Source: Hydractinia symbiolongicarpus (Eukaryota; Cnidaria; Hydrozoa; Anthoathecata; Hydractiniidae). From it: a stretch of 64,000 nt of DNA. The stretch covers positions 16,131,001-16,195,000 of the forward strand of contig NC_079885.1 in NCBI RefSeq assembly GCF_029227915.1. The letters are read 5' to 3'. Shown in pieces: positions 1 to 12,719 of this stretch (the first letter of the stretch is position 1; every line of letters starts with the position of its first letter). Both the position numbers and the translations under genes were made by a program. The notes beneath the pieces are model-generated. The model was not told the DNA's origin. It saw only the letters and a list, made by a program, of their open reading frames with translations, and did no database searches.

Positions 1-206
1 CAAATTAACTACATCGCCATTTTCTTTGTCTGACGCTCGTAATCCATTCATTTGCGACGTGGCGCATTTATTGCAGCCAGATCGTAGCCGTTTTGAATGG
101 AAAGAAACTTCTAATCACGTCCCTTACTTCATTTACTCAGCGGCTATTGCGTAAAAAAGATACGTCACAGTCGTAATGATAAATATTTTAACGTGAAAAA
201 GTCAAT
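1..206 (-). other. Partial 5S spacer at the left edge
   Basis: Downstream spacer of L1, cut by the window start. It contains the T-run terminators of L1 (as A runs on this strand) and part of the conserved spacer. The next gene lies outside the window. Confidence 0.9.
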
Positions 207-325
207 AGCCTACGACATCGGGATTTCCCAGGCGGTCCCCCATCCAAGTACTATCCCGGCCCGACGATGCTTAACTTCCGTGATCGGACGAGAACAGGTG
301 TGTTCATCGTGGTATGGTCGTAGAC
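207..325 (-). rRNA. 5S rRNA, copy L1
   Basis: 119 nt, class A promoter. Differs from consensus by C102A and G108A. G108A opposite C67 weakens the base of helix V. Its counterpart 8 kb away is L15. Confidence 0.96.
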
Positions 326-775
326 AAGCATACGGGCAGATATCTACGATTTATTAGCACATTACATCGAAAATGGTTCAAATTTTAAAGGTCATATTTC
401 TTGACTGGATTATCTGAAATAGGTCGTGTTTATGTGCATTTGAAAGCTCTTTGCAAGCGCTATCTATTATTTACGACAACCATGCGCTTTAAGATTTCCG
501 GTAAAAAGTTCCAACGAAGGCAATCTAGGGTACTTTCAGACTTAATTTTCATATGACAAAGTTAATTAGCAAATTAACTACATCGCCATTTTCTTTGTCT
601 GACGCTCGTAATCCATTCATTTGCGACGTGGCGGATTTATTGCAGCCAGGTCGTAGCCGTTTTGAATGGAAAGAAACTTCTAATTACGTCCCTTACTTGA
701 TTTACTCAGCGGCCATTGCGTAAAAAAGATACGTCACAGTCGTAATGATAAATAATTTAACGTGAAAAAGTCAAT

Positions 776-894
776 AGCCTACGACACCGGGAGTTCCCAG
801 GCGGTCCGCCATCCAAGTACTATCCAGGCCCGACGATGCTTAACTTCCTTGATCGGACGAGAACAGGTGTGTTCATTGTGGTATGGTCGTAGAC
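776..894 (-). rRNA. 5S rRNA, copy L2
   Basis: 119 nt, class A. Changes G18A, C46A, G69T and G87C each hit a helix (II, III, V) or loop D with no partner change. Possibly a poor or inactive copy. Confidence 0.94.
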
Positions 895-1344
895 AAGCAT
901 ACGGGCAGATATCTACGATTTATTAGCACATTACATCGAAAATGGTTCAAACTTTAAAGGTCATATTTCTTGACTGGATTATCCGAAATAGGTCGTGTTT
1001 ATGTGCATTTGAAATCTCTTTTCAAGAGCTACCCATTATTTACGACAACCATGCGCTTTAAGATTTCCGGTAAAAAGTTCCAACGAAGTCAATCTAGGGT
1101 ACTTTCAGACTTAATTTTCATATGACAAAGTTAATTAGCAAATTAACTACATCGCCATTTTCTTTGTCTGACGCTCGTAATCCATTCATTTGCGACGTGG
1201 CGCATTTATTGCAGCCAGATCGTAGCCCTTTTGAATGGAAAGAAACTTCTAATTACGTCCCTTACTTGATTTACTCAGCGGCCATTGCGTAAAAAAGATA
1301 CGTCACAGTCGTAATGATAAATAATTTAACGTGAAAAAGTCAAT

Positions 1345-1463
1345 AGCCTACGACACCGGGAGTTCCCAGGCGGTCCGCCATCCAAGTACTATCCAGGCCC
1401 GACGATGCTTAACTTCCTTGATCGGACGAGAACAGGTGTGTTCATTGTGGTATGGTCGTAGAC
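1345..1463 (-). rRNA. 5S rRNA, copy L3
   Basis: Gene identical to L2 (G18A, C46A, G69T, G87C), 569 bp away. This is a one-unit duplication absent from the matching L15-L23 region. Confidence 0.94.
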
Positions 1464-1913
1464 AAGCATACGGGCAGATATCTACGATTTATTAGCACAT
1501 TACATCGAAAATGGTTCAAATTTTAAAGGTCATATTTCTTGACTGGATTATCTGAAATAGGTCGTGTTTATGTGCATTTGAAAGCTCTTTGCAAGCGCTA
1601 TCTATTATTTACGACAACCATGCGCTTTAAGATTTCCGGTAAAAAGTTCCAACGAAGGCAATCTAGGGTACTTTCAGACTTAATTTTCATATGACAAAGT
1701 TAATTAGCAAATTAACTACATCGCCATTTTCTTTGTCTGACGCTCGTAATCCATTCATTTGCGACGTGGCGCATTTATTGCAGCCAGATCGTAGCCCTTT
1801 TGAATGGAAAGAAACTTCTAATCACGTCCCTTACTTCATTTACTCAGCGGCTATTGCGTAAAAAAGATACGTCACAGTCGTAATGATAAATATTTTAACG
1901 TGAAAAAGCCAAT

Positions 1914-2032
1914 AGCCTACGACATCGGGAGTTCCCAGGCGGTCCCCCATCCAAGTACTATCCCGGCCCGACGATGCTTAACTTCCGTGATCGGACGAGA
2001 ACAGGTGTGTTCATCGTGGTATGGTCGTACAC
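1914..2032 (-). rRNA. 5S rRNA, copy L4
   Basis: 119 nt, class A. C3G breaks the helix I pair 3-116, and G108A weakens helix V. Same changes as L17. Confidence 0.95.
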
Positions 2033-2482
2033 AAGCATACGGGCAGATATCTACGATTTATTAGCACATTACATCGAATATGGTTCAAACTATAAAGGTC
2101 ATATTTCTTGACTGGATTATCCGAAATAGGTCGTGTTTATGTGCATTTGAAATCTCTTTTCAAGAGCTACCCATTATTTACGACAACCATGCGCTTTAAG
2201 ATTTCCGGTAAAAAGTTCCAACGAAGTCAATCTAGGGTACTTTCAGACTTAATTTTCATATGACAAAGTTAATTAGCAAATTAACTACATCGCCATTTTC
2301 TTTGTCTGACGCTCGTAATCCATTCATTTGCGACGTGGCGCATTTATTGCAGCCATATCGTAGCCGTTTTGAAGGGAAAGAAACTTCTAATCACGTCCCT
2401 TACTTGATTTACTCAGCGGCTATTGCGTAAAAAAGATACGTCACAGTCGTAATGATAAATAATGTAACGTGAAAAAGTCAAT

Positions 2483-2601
2483 AGCCTACGACACCGGGAG
2501 TTCCCAGGCGGTCCCCCATTCAAGTACTATCCCGGCCCGACGATGCTTAACTTCCGTGATCGGACGAGAACAGGTGTGTTCATCGTGGTATGGTCGTAGA
2601 C
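2483..2601 (-). rRNA. 5S rRNA, copy L5
   Basis: 119 nt, class B. Only G82A, in helix IV and the C box. This combination marks a recurrent left-arm lineage (L5, L6, L9, L12, L18, L19, L23, L34). Confidence 0.97.
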
Positions 2602-3051
2602 AAACAAACGGGCAGATATCTACGATTTATTAGCACATTACATCGAAAATGGTTTAAACTTTAAAGGTCATATTTCTTGACTGGATCATCCGAAATAGGT
2701 CGTGTTTATGTGCATTTGAAAGCTCTTTTCAAGCGCTATCCATTAATTACGACAACCATGCGCTTTAAGATTTCCGGTAAAAAGTTCCAACGAAGGCAAT
2801 CTAGGGTACTTTTAGACTTAATTTTCATATGACAAAGTTAATTAGCAAATTAACTACATCGCCATTTTCTTTGTCTGACGCTCGTAATCTATTCATTTGC
2901 GACGTGGCGCATTTATTGCAACCAGATCGTAGCCGTTTTGAAGGGAAAGAAACTTCTAATCACGTCCCTTACTTGATTTACTCAGCGGCTATTGCGTAAA
3001 AAAGATACGTCACAGTCGTAATGATAAATAATGTAACGTGAAAAAGTCAAT

Positions 3052-3170
3052 AGCCTACGACACCGGGAGTTCCCAGGCGGTCCCACATTCAAGTACTATC
3101 CCGGCCCGACGATGCTTAACTTCCGTGATCGGACGAGAACAGGTTTGTTCATCGTGGTATGGTCGTAGAC
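3052..3170 (-). rRNA. 5S rRNA, copy L6
   Basis: 119 nt, class B. C26A, G82A and G86T. G86T opens the pair that closes tetraloop D. Confidence 0.96.
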
Positions 3171-3620
3171 AAACAAACGGGCAGATATCTACGATTTATT
3201 AGCACATTACATCGAAAATGGTTTAAACTTTAAAGGTCATATTTCTTGACTGGATCATCCGAAATAGGTCGTGTTTATGTGCATTTGAAAGCTCTTTTCA
3301 AGCGCTATCCATTAATTACGACAACCATGCGCTTTAAGATTTCCGGTAAAAAGTTCCAACGAAGGCACTCTAGGGTACTTTCAGACTTAATTTTCATATG
3401 ACAAAGTTAATTAGCAAATTAACTACATCGCCATTTTCTTTGTCTGACGCTCGTAATCTATTCATTTGCGACGTGGCGCATTTATTGCACCCAGATTGTA
3501 GCCGTTTTGAAGGGAAAGAAACTTCTAATCACGTCTCTTACTTGATTTACTCAGCGGCCATTGCGTAAAAAAGATACGTCACAGTCGTAATGATAAATAA
3601 TTTAACGTGAAAAAGTCAAT

Positions 3621-3739
3621 AGCCTACGACACCGGGAGTTCCCAGGCGGTCCCCCATCCAAGTACTATCCCGGCCCGACGATGCTTAACTTCCGTGATCG
3701 GACGAGAACAGGTGTGTTCATCGTGGTATGGTCGTAGAC
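3621..3739 (-). rRNA. 5S rRNA, copy L7 (exact consensus)
   Basis: Matches the 119-nt consensus at every position, class A. All helices pair and the A box, intermediate element and C box are intact, so it is a strong candidate for an active gene. Its 1706-bp duplicate is L10. Confidence 0.98.
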
Positions 3740-4188
3740 AAGCATACGGGCAGATATCTACGATTTATTAGCACATTACATCGAATATGGTTCAAACTAT
3801 AAAGGTCATATTTCTTGACTGGATTATCCGAAATAGGTCGTGTTTATGTGCATTTGAAATCTCTTTTCAAGAGCTACCCATTATTTACGACAACCATGCG
3901 CTTTAAGATTTCCGGTAAAGAGTTCCGACGAAGGCAATATAGGGTACTTTCAGATTTAATTTTTATATGACAAAGTTAATTAGCAAATTAACTACATCGC
4001 CATTTTCTTTGTCTGACGCTCGTAATCCATTCATTTGCGACGTGGCGCATTTATTGCAGCCAGATCGTAGCCGTTTTGAGGGAAAGAAACTTCTAATCAC
4101 GTCCCTTACTTGATTTACTCAGCGGCTATAGCGTAAAAAAGATACGTCACAGTCGTAATGATAAATAATGTAACGTGAAAAAGTCAAT

Positions 4189-4307
4189 AGCCTACGACAC
4201 CGGGAGTTCCCAGGCGGTGTCCCATCCAAGTACTATCCCGGCCCGACGATGCTTAACTTCCGTGATCGGACGAGAACAGGTGTGTTCATCGTGGTATGGT
4301 CGTAGAC
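4189..4307 (-). rRNA. 5S rRNA, copy L8
   Basis: 119 nt, class A. G88A and G89C change loop D to GACA; the stems are intact. Upstream spacer carries the GGGTGATCGG variant, also common in the right arm. Confidence 0.97.
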
Positions 4308-4757
4308 AAGCATACAGGCAGATATCTACGATTTATTAGCACATTACATCGAAAATGGTTCAAATTTTAAAGGTCATATTTCTTGACTGGGTGATCGGAA
4401 ATAGGTCGTGTTTATGTGCATTTGAAAGCTCTTTTTAAGCGCTATCGATTCTGTACGACAGTAATGCGCTTTAAGATTTCCGGTAAAAAGTTCCAACGAA
4501 GGCAATCTAGGGTACTTGCAGACTTAATTTTCATATGACAAAGTTATTTAGCAAAGCAACTACATCGCCATTTTCTTTGTCTGATGCTCGTAATCCATTC
4601 ATTTGCGACGTAGCGCATTTATTGCAGCAAGATTGTAGCCGTTTTGAAGGGAAAGCAACTTCTAATCATGTCCCTTACTTGATTTACTCAGCGGCTATTG
4701 CGTAAAAAAGATACGTCACAGTCATAATGATAAATAATGTAATGTGAAAAAGTCATT

Positions 4758-4876
4758 AGCCTACGACACCGGGAGTTCCCAGGCGGTCCCCCATTCAAGT
4801 ACTATCCCGGCCCGACGATGCTTAACTTCCGTGATCGGACGAGAACAGGTGTGTTCATCGTGGTATGGTCGTAGAC
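4758..4876 (-). rRNA. 5S rRNA, copy L9
   Basis: 119 nt, class B, G82A only. The spacer base next to the gene end reads GTCATTAGCC, shared only with L12. Confidence 0.97.
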
Positions 4877-5326
4877 AAACAAACGGGCAGATATCTACGA
4901 TTTATTAGCACATTACATCGAAAATGGTTTAAACTTTAAAGGTCATATTTCTTGACTGGATCATCCGAAATAGGTCGTGTTTATGTGCATTTGAAAGCTC
5001 TTTTCAAGCGCTATCCATTAATTACGACAACCATGCGCTTTAAGATTTCCGGTAAAAAGTTCCAACGAAGGCAATCTAGGGTACTTTCAGACTTAATTTT
5101 CATATGACAAAGTTAATTAGCAAATTAACTACATCGCCATTTTCTTTGTCTGACGCTCGTAATCTATTCATTTGCGACGTGGCGCATTTATTGCACCCAG
5201 ATTGTAGCCGTTTTGAAGGGAAAGAAACTTCTAATCACGTCTCTTACTTGATTTACTCAGCGGCCATTGCGTAAAAAAGATACGTCACAGTCGTAATGAT
5301 AAATAATTTAACGTGAAAAAGTCAAT

Positions 5327-5445
5327 AGCCTACGACACCGGGAGTTCCCAGGCGGTCCCCCATCCAAGTACTATCCCGGCCCGACGATGCTTAACTTCCG
5401 TGATCGGACGAGAACAGGTGTGTTCATCGTGGTATGGTCGTAGAC
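5327..5445 (-). rRNA. 5S rRNA, copy L10 (exact consensus)
   Basis: Perfect 119-nt consensus, class A. Duplicate of L7. Confidence 0.98.
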
Positions 5446-5894
5446 AAGCATACGGGCAGATATCTACGATTTATTAGCACATTACATCGAATATGGTTCA
5501 AACTATAAAGGTCATATTTCTTGACTGGATTATCCGAAATAGGTCGTGTTTATGTGCATTTGAAATCTCTTTTCAAGAGCTACCCATTATTTACGACAAC
5601 CATGCGCTTTAAGATTTCCGGTAAAGAGTTCCGACGAAGGCAATATAGGGTACTTTCAGATTTAATTTTTATATGACAAAGTTAATTAGCAAATTAACTA
5701 CATCGCCATTTTCTTTGTCTGACGCTCGTAATCCATTCATTTGCGACGTGGCGCATTTATTGCAGCCAGATCGTAGCCGTTTTGAGGGAAAGAAACTTCT
5801 AATCACGTCCCTTACTTGATTTACTCAGCGGCTATAGCGTAAAAAAGATACGTCACAGTCGTAATGATAAATAATGTAACGTGAAAAAGTCAAT

Positions 5895-6013
5895 AGCCTA
5901 CGACACCGGGAGTTCCCAGGCGGTGTCCCATCCAAGTACTATCCCGGCCCGACGATGCTTAACTTCCGTGATCGGACGAGAACAGGTGTGTTCATCGTGG
6001 TATGGTCGTAGAC
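5895..6013 (-). rRNA. 5S rRNA, copy L11
   Basis: 119 nt, class A, G88A+G89C. Duplicate of L8. Confidence 0.97.
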
Positions 6014-6463
6014 AAGCATACAGGCAGATATCTACGATTTATTAGCACATTACATCGAAAATGGTTCAAATTTTAAAGGTCATATTTCTTGACTGGGTGA
6101 TCGGAAATAGGTCGTGTTTATGTGCATTTGAAAGCTCTTTTTAAGCGCTATCGATTCTGTACGACAGTAATGCGCTTTAAGATTTCCGGTAAAAAGTTCC
6201 AACGAAGGCAATCTAGGGTACTTGCAGACTTAATTTTCATATGACAAAGTTATTTAGCAAAGCAACTACATCGCCATTTTCTTTGTCTGATGCTCGTAAT
6301 CCATTCATTTGCGACGTAGCGCATTTATTGCAGCAAGATTGTAGCCGTTTTGAAGGGAAAGCAACTTCTAATCATGTCCCTTACTTGATTTACTCAGCGG
6401 CTATTGCGTAAAAAAGATACGTCACAGTCATAATGATAAATAATGTAATGTGAAAAAGTCATT

Positions 6464-6582
6464 AGCCTACGACACCGGGAGTTCCCAGGCGGTCCCCCAT
6501 TCAAGTACTATCCCGGCCCGACGATGCTTAACTTCCGTGATCGGACGAGAACAGGTGTGTTCATCGTGGTATGGTCGTAGAC
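6464..6582 (-). rRNA. 5S rRNA, copy L12
   Basis: 119 nt, class B, G82A. Duplicate of L9. Confidence 0.97.
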
Positions 6583-7032
6583 AAACAAACGGGCAGATAT
6601 CTACGATTTATTAGCACATTACATCGAAAATGGTTTAAACTTTAAAGGTCATATTTCTTGACTGGATCATCCGAAATAGGTCGTGTTTATGTGCATTTGA
6701 AAGCTCTTTTCAAGCGCTATCCATTAATTACGACAACCATGCGCTTTAAGATTTCCGGTAAAAAGTTCCAACGAAGGCAATCTAGGGTACTTTCAGACTT
6801 AATTTTCATATGACAAAGTTAATTAGCAAATTAACTACATCGCCATTTTCTTTGTCTGACGCTCGTAATCTATTCATTTGCGACGTGGCGCATTTATTGC
6901 AGCCAGATTGTAGCCGTTTTGATGGGAAAGAAACTTCTAATCACGTCTCTTACTTGATTTACTCAGCGGCTATTGCGTAAAAAAGATATGTCACAGTCGT
7001 AATGATAAATAATTTAACGTGAAAAAGTCAAT

Positions 7033-7151
7033 AGCCTGCGACACCGGGAGTTCCCAGGCGGTCCCCCATCCAAGTACTATCCCGGCCCGACGATGCTTAA
7101 CTTCCGTGATCGGACGAGAACAGGTGTGTTCATCGTGGTATGGTCGTAGAC
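7033..7151 (-). rRNA. 5S rRNA, copy L13
   Basis: 119 nt, class A. T114C turns the helix I pair 5-114 into an A-C mismatch. Identical gene in L14. Confidence 0.96.
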
Positions 7152-7601
7152 AAGCATACGGGCAGATATCTACGATTTATTAGCACATTACATCGAAAAT
7201 GGTTTAAACTTTAAAGGTCATATTTCTTGACTGGATCATCCGAAATAGGTCGTGTTTATGTGCATTTGAAAGCTCTTTTCAAGCGCTATCCATTAATTAC
7301 GACAACCATGCGCTTTAAGATTTCCGGTAAAAAGTTCCAACGAAGGCAATCTAGGGTACTTTCAGACTTAATTTTCATATGACAAAGTTAATTAGCAAAT
7401 TAACTACATCGCCATTTTCTTTGTCTGACGCTCGTAATCTATTCATTTGCGACGTGGCGCATTTATTGCAGCCAGATTGTAGCCGTTTTGATGGGAAAGA
7501 AACTTCTAATCACGTCTCTTACTTGATTTACTCAGCGGCTATTGCGTAAAAAAGATATGTCACAGTCGTAATGATAAATAATTTAACGTGAAAAAGTCAA
7601 T

Positions 7602-7720
7602 AGCCTGCGACACCGGGAGTTCCCAGGCGGTCCCCCATCCAAGTACTATCCCGGCCCGACGATGCTTAACTTCCGTGATCGGACGAGAACAGGTGTGTTC
7701 ATCGTGGTATGGTCGTAGAC
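7602..7720 (-). rRNA. 5S rRNA, copy L14
   Basis: Same T114C change as L13. The downstream spacers also share GATATGTCAC, so this is a recent one-unit duplication. Confidence 0.96.
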
Positions 7721-8170
7721 AAGCATACGGGCAGATATCTACGATTTATTAGCACATTACATCGAAAATGGTTCAAACTTTAAAGGTCATATTTCTTGAC
7801 TGGATTATCCGAAATAGGTCGTGTTTATGTGCATTTGAAAGCTCTTTTCAAGCGCTATCCATTATTTTCGACAACCATGCGCTTTAAGACTTCCGGTAAA
7901 AAGTTCCAACGAAGGCAATCCAGGGTACTTTCAGACTTAATTTTTATATGACAAAGTTAATTAGCAAATTAACTACATCGCCATTTTCTTTGTCTGACGC
8001 TCGTAATCCATTCATTTGCGACGTGGCGCATTTATTGCAGCCAGATCGTAGCCGTTTTGAATGGAAAGAAACTTCTAATCACGTCCCTTACTTCATTTAC
8101 TCAGCGGCTATTGCGTAAAAAAGATACGTCACAGTCGTAATGATAAATATTTTAACGTGAAAAAGTCAAT

Positions 8171-8289
8171 AGCCTACGACATCGGGATTTCCCAGGCGGT
8201 CCCCCATCCAAGTACTATCCCGGCCCGACGATGCTTAACTTCCGTGATCGGACGAGAACAGGTGTGTTCATCGTGGTATGGTCGTAGAC
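8171..8289 (-). rRNA. 5S rRNA, copy L15
   Basis: 119 nt, class A, C102A and G108A as in L1. Starts the second run of the L1-L9 order. Confidence 0.96.
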
Positions 8290-8739
8290 AAGCATACGGG
8301 CAGATATCTACGATTTATTAGCACATTACATCGAAAATGGTTCAAATTTTAAAGGTCATATTTCTTGACTGGATTATCCGAAATAGGTCGTGTTTATGTG
8401 CATTTGAAAGCTCTTTGCAAGCGCTATCTATTATTTACGACAACCATGCGCTTTAAGATTTCCGGTAAAAAGTTCCAACGAAGGCAATCTAGGGTACTTT
8501 CAGACTTAATTTTCATATGACAAAGTTAATTAGCAAATTAACTACATCGCCATTTTCTTTGTCTGACGCTCGTAATCCATTCATTTGCGACGTGGCGGAT
8601 TTATTGCAGCCAGATCGTAGCCGTTTTGAATGGAAAGAAACTTCTAATCACGTCCCTTACTTGATTTACTCAGCGGCCATTGCGTAAAAAAGATACGTCA
8701 CAGTCGTAATGATAAATAATTTAACGTGAAAAAGTCAAT

Positions 8740-8858
8740 AGCCTACGACACCGGGAGTTCCCAGGCGGTCCGCCATCCAAGTACTATCCCGGCCCGACGA
8801 TGCTTAACTTCCGTGATCGGACGAGAACAGGTGTGTTCATTGTGGTATGGTCGTAGAC
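8740..8858 (-). rRNA. 5S rRNA, copy L16
   Basis: 119 nt, class A. G18A (helix II) and G87C (loop D). Resembles L2 without its C46A and G69T, so it may be nearer the ancestral form. Confidence 0.96.
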
Positions 8859-9308
8859 AAGCATACGGGCAGATATCTACGATTTATTAGCACATTACAT
8901 CGAAAATGGTTCAAACTTTAAAGGTCATATTTCTTGACTGGATTATCCGAAATAGGTCGTGTTTATGTGCATTTGAAAGCTCTTTTCAAGCGCTATCCAT
9001 TATTTACGACAACCATGCGCTTTAAGACTTCCGGTAAAAAGTTCCAACGAAGGCAATCTAGGGTACTTTCAGACTTAATTTTTATATGACAAAGTTAATT
9101 AGCAAATTAACTACATCGCCATTTTCTTTGTCTGACGCTCGTAATCCATTCATTTGCGACGTGGCGCATTTATTGCAGCCAGATCTTAGCCCTTTTGAAT
9201 GGAAAGAAACTTCTAATCACGTCCCTTACTTCATTTACTCAGCGGCTATTGCGTAAAAAAGATACGTCACAGTCGTAATGATAAATATTTTAACGTGAAA
9301 AAGCCAAT

Positions 9309-9427
9309 AGCCTACGACATCGGGAGTTCCCAGGCGGTCCCCCATCCAAGTACTATCCCGGCCCGACGATGCTTAACTTCCGTGATCGGACGAGAACAGG
9401 TGTGTTCATCGTGGTATGGTCGTACAC
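9309..9427 (-). rRNA. 5S rRNA, copy L17
   Basis: 119 nt, class A, C3G and G108A as in L4. Confidence 0.95.
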
Positions 9428-9877
9428 AAGCATACGGGCAGATATCTACGATTTATTAGCACATTACATCGAATATGGTTTAAACTATAAAGGTCATATT
9501 TCTTGACTGGATTATCCGAAATAGGTCGTGTTTATGTGCATTTGAAATCTCTTTTCAAGAGCTACCCATTATTTACGACAACCATGCGCTTTAAGATTTC
9601 CGGTAAAAAGTTCCAACGAAGTCAATCTAGGGTACTTTCAGACTTAATTTTCATATGACAAAGTTAATTAGCAAATTAACTACATCGCCATTTTCTTTGT
9701 CTGACGCTCGTAATCCATTCATTTGCGACGTGGCGCATTTATTGCAGCCATATCGTAGCCGTTTTGAAGGGAAAGAAACTTCTAATCACGTCCCTTACTT
9801 GATTTACTCAGCGGCTATTGCGTAAAAAAGATACGTCACAGTCGTAATGATAAATAATGTAACGTGAAAAAGTCAAT

Positions 9878-9996
9878 AGCCTACGACACCGGGAGTTCCC
9901 AGGCGGTCCCCCATTCAAGTACTATCCCGGCCCGACGATGCTTAACTTCCGTGATCGGACGAGAACAGGTGTGTTCATCGTGGTATGGTCGTAGAC
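9878..9996 (-). rRNA. 5S rRNA, copy L18
   Basis: 119 nt, class B, G82A. Counterpart of L5. Confidence 0.97.
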
Positions 9997-10446
9997 AAAC
10001 AAACGGGCAGATATCTACGATTTATTAGCACATTACATCGAAAATGGTTTAAACTTTAAAGGTCATATTTCTTGACTGGATCATCCGAAATAGGTCGTGT
10101 TTATGTGCATTTGAAAGCTCTTTTCAAGCGCTATCCATTAATTACGACAACCATGCGCTTTAAGATTTCCGGTAAAAAGTTCCAACGAAGGCAATCTAGG
10201 GTACTTTTAGACTTAATTTTCATATGACAAAGTTAATTAGCAAATTAACTACATCGCCATTTTCTTTGTCTGACGCTCGTAATCTATTCATTTGCGACGT
10301 GGCGCATTTATTGCAGCCAGATCGTAGCCGTTTTGAAGGGAAAGAAACTTCTAATCACGTCCCTTACTTGATTTACTCAGCGGCTATTGCGTAAAAAAGA
10401 TACGTCACAGTCGTAATGATAAATAATGTAACGTGAAAAAGTCAAT

Positions 10447-10565
10447 AGCCTACGACACCGGGAGTTCCCAGGCGGTCCCCCATTCAAGTACTATCCCGGC
10501 CCGACGATGCTTAACTTCCGTAATCGGACGAGAACAGGTGTGTTCATCGTGGTATGGTCGTAGAC
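10447..10565 (-). rRNA. 5S rRNA, copy L19
   Basis: 119 nt, class B. G82A plus C44T in the helix III loop region. Counterpart of L6 without C26A and G86T. Confidence 0.97.
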
Positions 10566-11015
10566 AAACAAACGGGCAGATATCTACGATTTATTAGCAC
10601 ATTACATCGAAAATGGTTTAAACTTTAAAGGTCATATTTCTTGACTGGATCATCCGAAATAGGTCGTGTTTATGTGCATTTGAAAGCTCTTTTCAAGCGC
10701 TATCCATTAATTACGACAACCATGCGCTTTAAGATTTCCGGTAAAAAGTTCCAACGAAGGCAATCTAGGGTACTTTCAGACTTAATTTTCATATGACAAA
10801 GTTAATTAGCAAATTAACTACATCGCCATTTTCTTTGTCTGACGCTCGTAATCTATTCATTTGCGACGTGGCGCATTTATTGCACCCAGATTGTAGCCGT
10901 TTTGAAGGGAAAGAAACTTCTAATCACGTCTCTTACTTGATTTACTCAGCGGCCATTGCGTAAAAAAGATACGTCACAGTCGTAATGATAAATAATTTAA
11001 CGTGAAAAAGTCAAT

Positions 11016-11134
11016 AGCCTACGACACCGGGAGTTCCCAGGCGGTCCCCCATCCAAGTACTATCCCGGCCCTACGATGCTTAACTTCCGTGATCGGACGA
11101 GAACAGGTGTGTTCATCGTGGTATGGTCGTAGAC
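11016..11134 (-). rRNA. 5S rRNA, copy L20
   Basis: 119 nt, class A. Single change C63A beside helix II and inside the A box. Counterpart of L7. Confidence 0.97.
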
Positions 11135-11582
11135 AAGCATACAGGCAGATATCTACGATTTATTAGCACATTACATCGAATATGGTTCAAACTATAAAGG
11201 TCATATTTCTTGACTGGATTATCCGAAATAGGTCGTGTTTATGTGCATTTGAAATCTCTTTTCAAGAGCTACCCATTATTTACGACAACCATGCGCTTTA
11301 AGATTTCCGGTAAAGAGTTCCGACGAAGACAATATAGGGTACTTTCAGATTTAATTTTTATATGACAAAGTTAATTAGCAAATTAACTATATCGCCATTT
11401 TCTTTGTCTGACGCTCGTAATCCATTCATTTGCGACGTGGCGCATTTATTGCAGCCAGATCGTAGCCGTTTTGAGGGAAAGAAACTTCTAATCACGTCCC
11501 TTACTTGTTTACTCAGCGGCTATAGCGTAAAAAAGATACGTCACAGTCGTAATGATAAATAATGTAACGTGAAAAAGTCAAT

Positions 11583-11701
11583 AGCCTACGACACCGGGAG
11601 TTCCCAGGCGGTGTCCCATCCAAGTACTATCCCGGCCCGACGATGCTTAACTTCCGTGATCGGACGAGAACAGGTGTGTTCATCGTGGTATGGTCGTAGA
11701 C
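11583..11701 (-). rRNA. 5S rRNA, copy L21
   Basis: 119 nt, class A, G88A+G89C. Its downstream spacer has one extra base lost (CTTGTTTACTC), giving a 567-bp unit. Confidence 0.97.
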
Positions 11702-12150
11702 AAGCATACGGGCAGATATCTACGATTTATTAGCACATTACATCGAATATGGTTCAAACTATAAAGGTCATATTTCTTGACTGGATTATCCGAAATAGGT
11801 CGTGTTTATGTGCATTTGAAATCTCTTTTCAAGAGCTACCCATTATTTACGACAACCATGCGCTTTAAGATTTCCGGTAAAGAGTTCCGACGAAGGCAAT
11901 ATAGGGTACTTTCAGATTTAATTTTTATATGACAAAGTTAATTAGCAAATTAACTACATCGCCATTTTCTTTGTCTGACGCTCGTAATCCATTCATTTGC
12001 GACGTGGCGCATTTATTGCAGCCAGATCGTAGCCGTTTTGAGGGAAAGAAACTTCTAATCACGTCCCTTACTTGATTTACTCAGCGGCTATAGCGTAAAA
12101 AAGATACGTCACAGTCGTAATGATAAATAATGTAACGTGAAAAAGTCAAT

Positions 12151-12269
12151 AGCCTACGACACCGGGAGTTCCCAGGCGGTGTCCCATCCAAGTACTATCC
12201 CGGCCCGACGATGCTTAACTTCCGTGATCGGACGAGAACAGGTGTGTTCATCGTGGTATGGTCGTAGAC
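12151..12269 (-). rRNA. 5S rRNA, copy L22
   Basis: 119 nt, class A, G88A+G89C. Matches L33 at an offset of 6256 bp. Confidence 0.97.
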
Positions 12270-12719
12270 AAGCATACGGGCAGATATCTACGATTTATTA
12301 GCACATTACATCGAAAATGGTTCAAATTTTAAAGGTCATATTTCTTGACTGGGTGATCGGAAATAGGTCGTGTTTATGTGCATTTGAAAGCTCTTTTTAA
12401 GCGCTATCGATTCTGTACGACAGTAATGCGCTTTAAGATTTCCGGTAAAAAGTTCCAACGAAGGCAATCTAGGGTACTTGCAGACTTAATTTTCATATGA
12501 CAAAGTTATTTAGCAAAGCAACTACATCGCCATTTTCTTTGTCTGATGCTCGTAATCCATTCATTTGCGACGTAGCGCATTTATTGCAGCAAGATTGTAG
12601 CCGTTTTGAAGGGAAAGCAACTTCTAATCATGTCCCTTACTTGATTTACTCAGCGGCTATTGCGTAAAAAAGATACGTCACAGTCATAATGATAAATAAT
12701 GTAATGTGAAAAAGTCAAT

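Larger units (their letters stand above)
3171..6582 (-). repeat. Tandem duplication of a 3-unit block (2 x 1706 bp)
   Basis: L7-L9 and L10-L12 are offset by exactly 1706 bp and match gene for gene (consensus; G88A+G89C; G82A) and in rare spacer marks, such as TTGCACCCAGATTG and GCTATAGCG. Boundaries are approximate. Confidence 0.85.

Noticed and set aside
11362-11562. 66-codon open frame in spacer
   Set aside because: It lies in non-coding 5S spacer and is open only because of local single-base deletions; the frame is closed in sister units.
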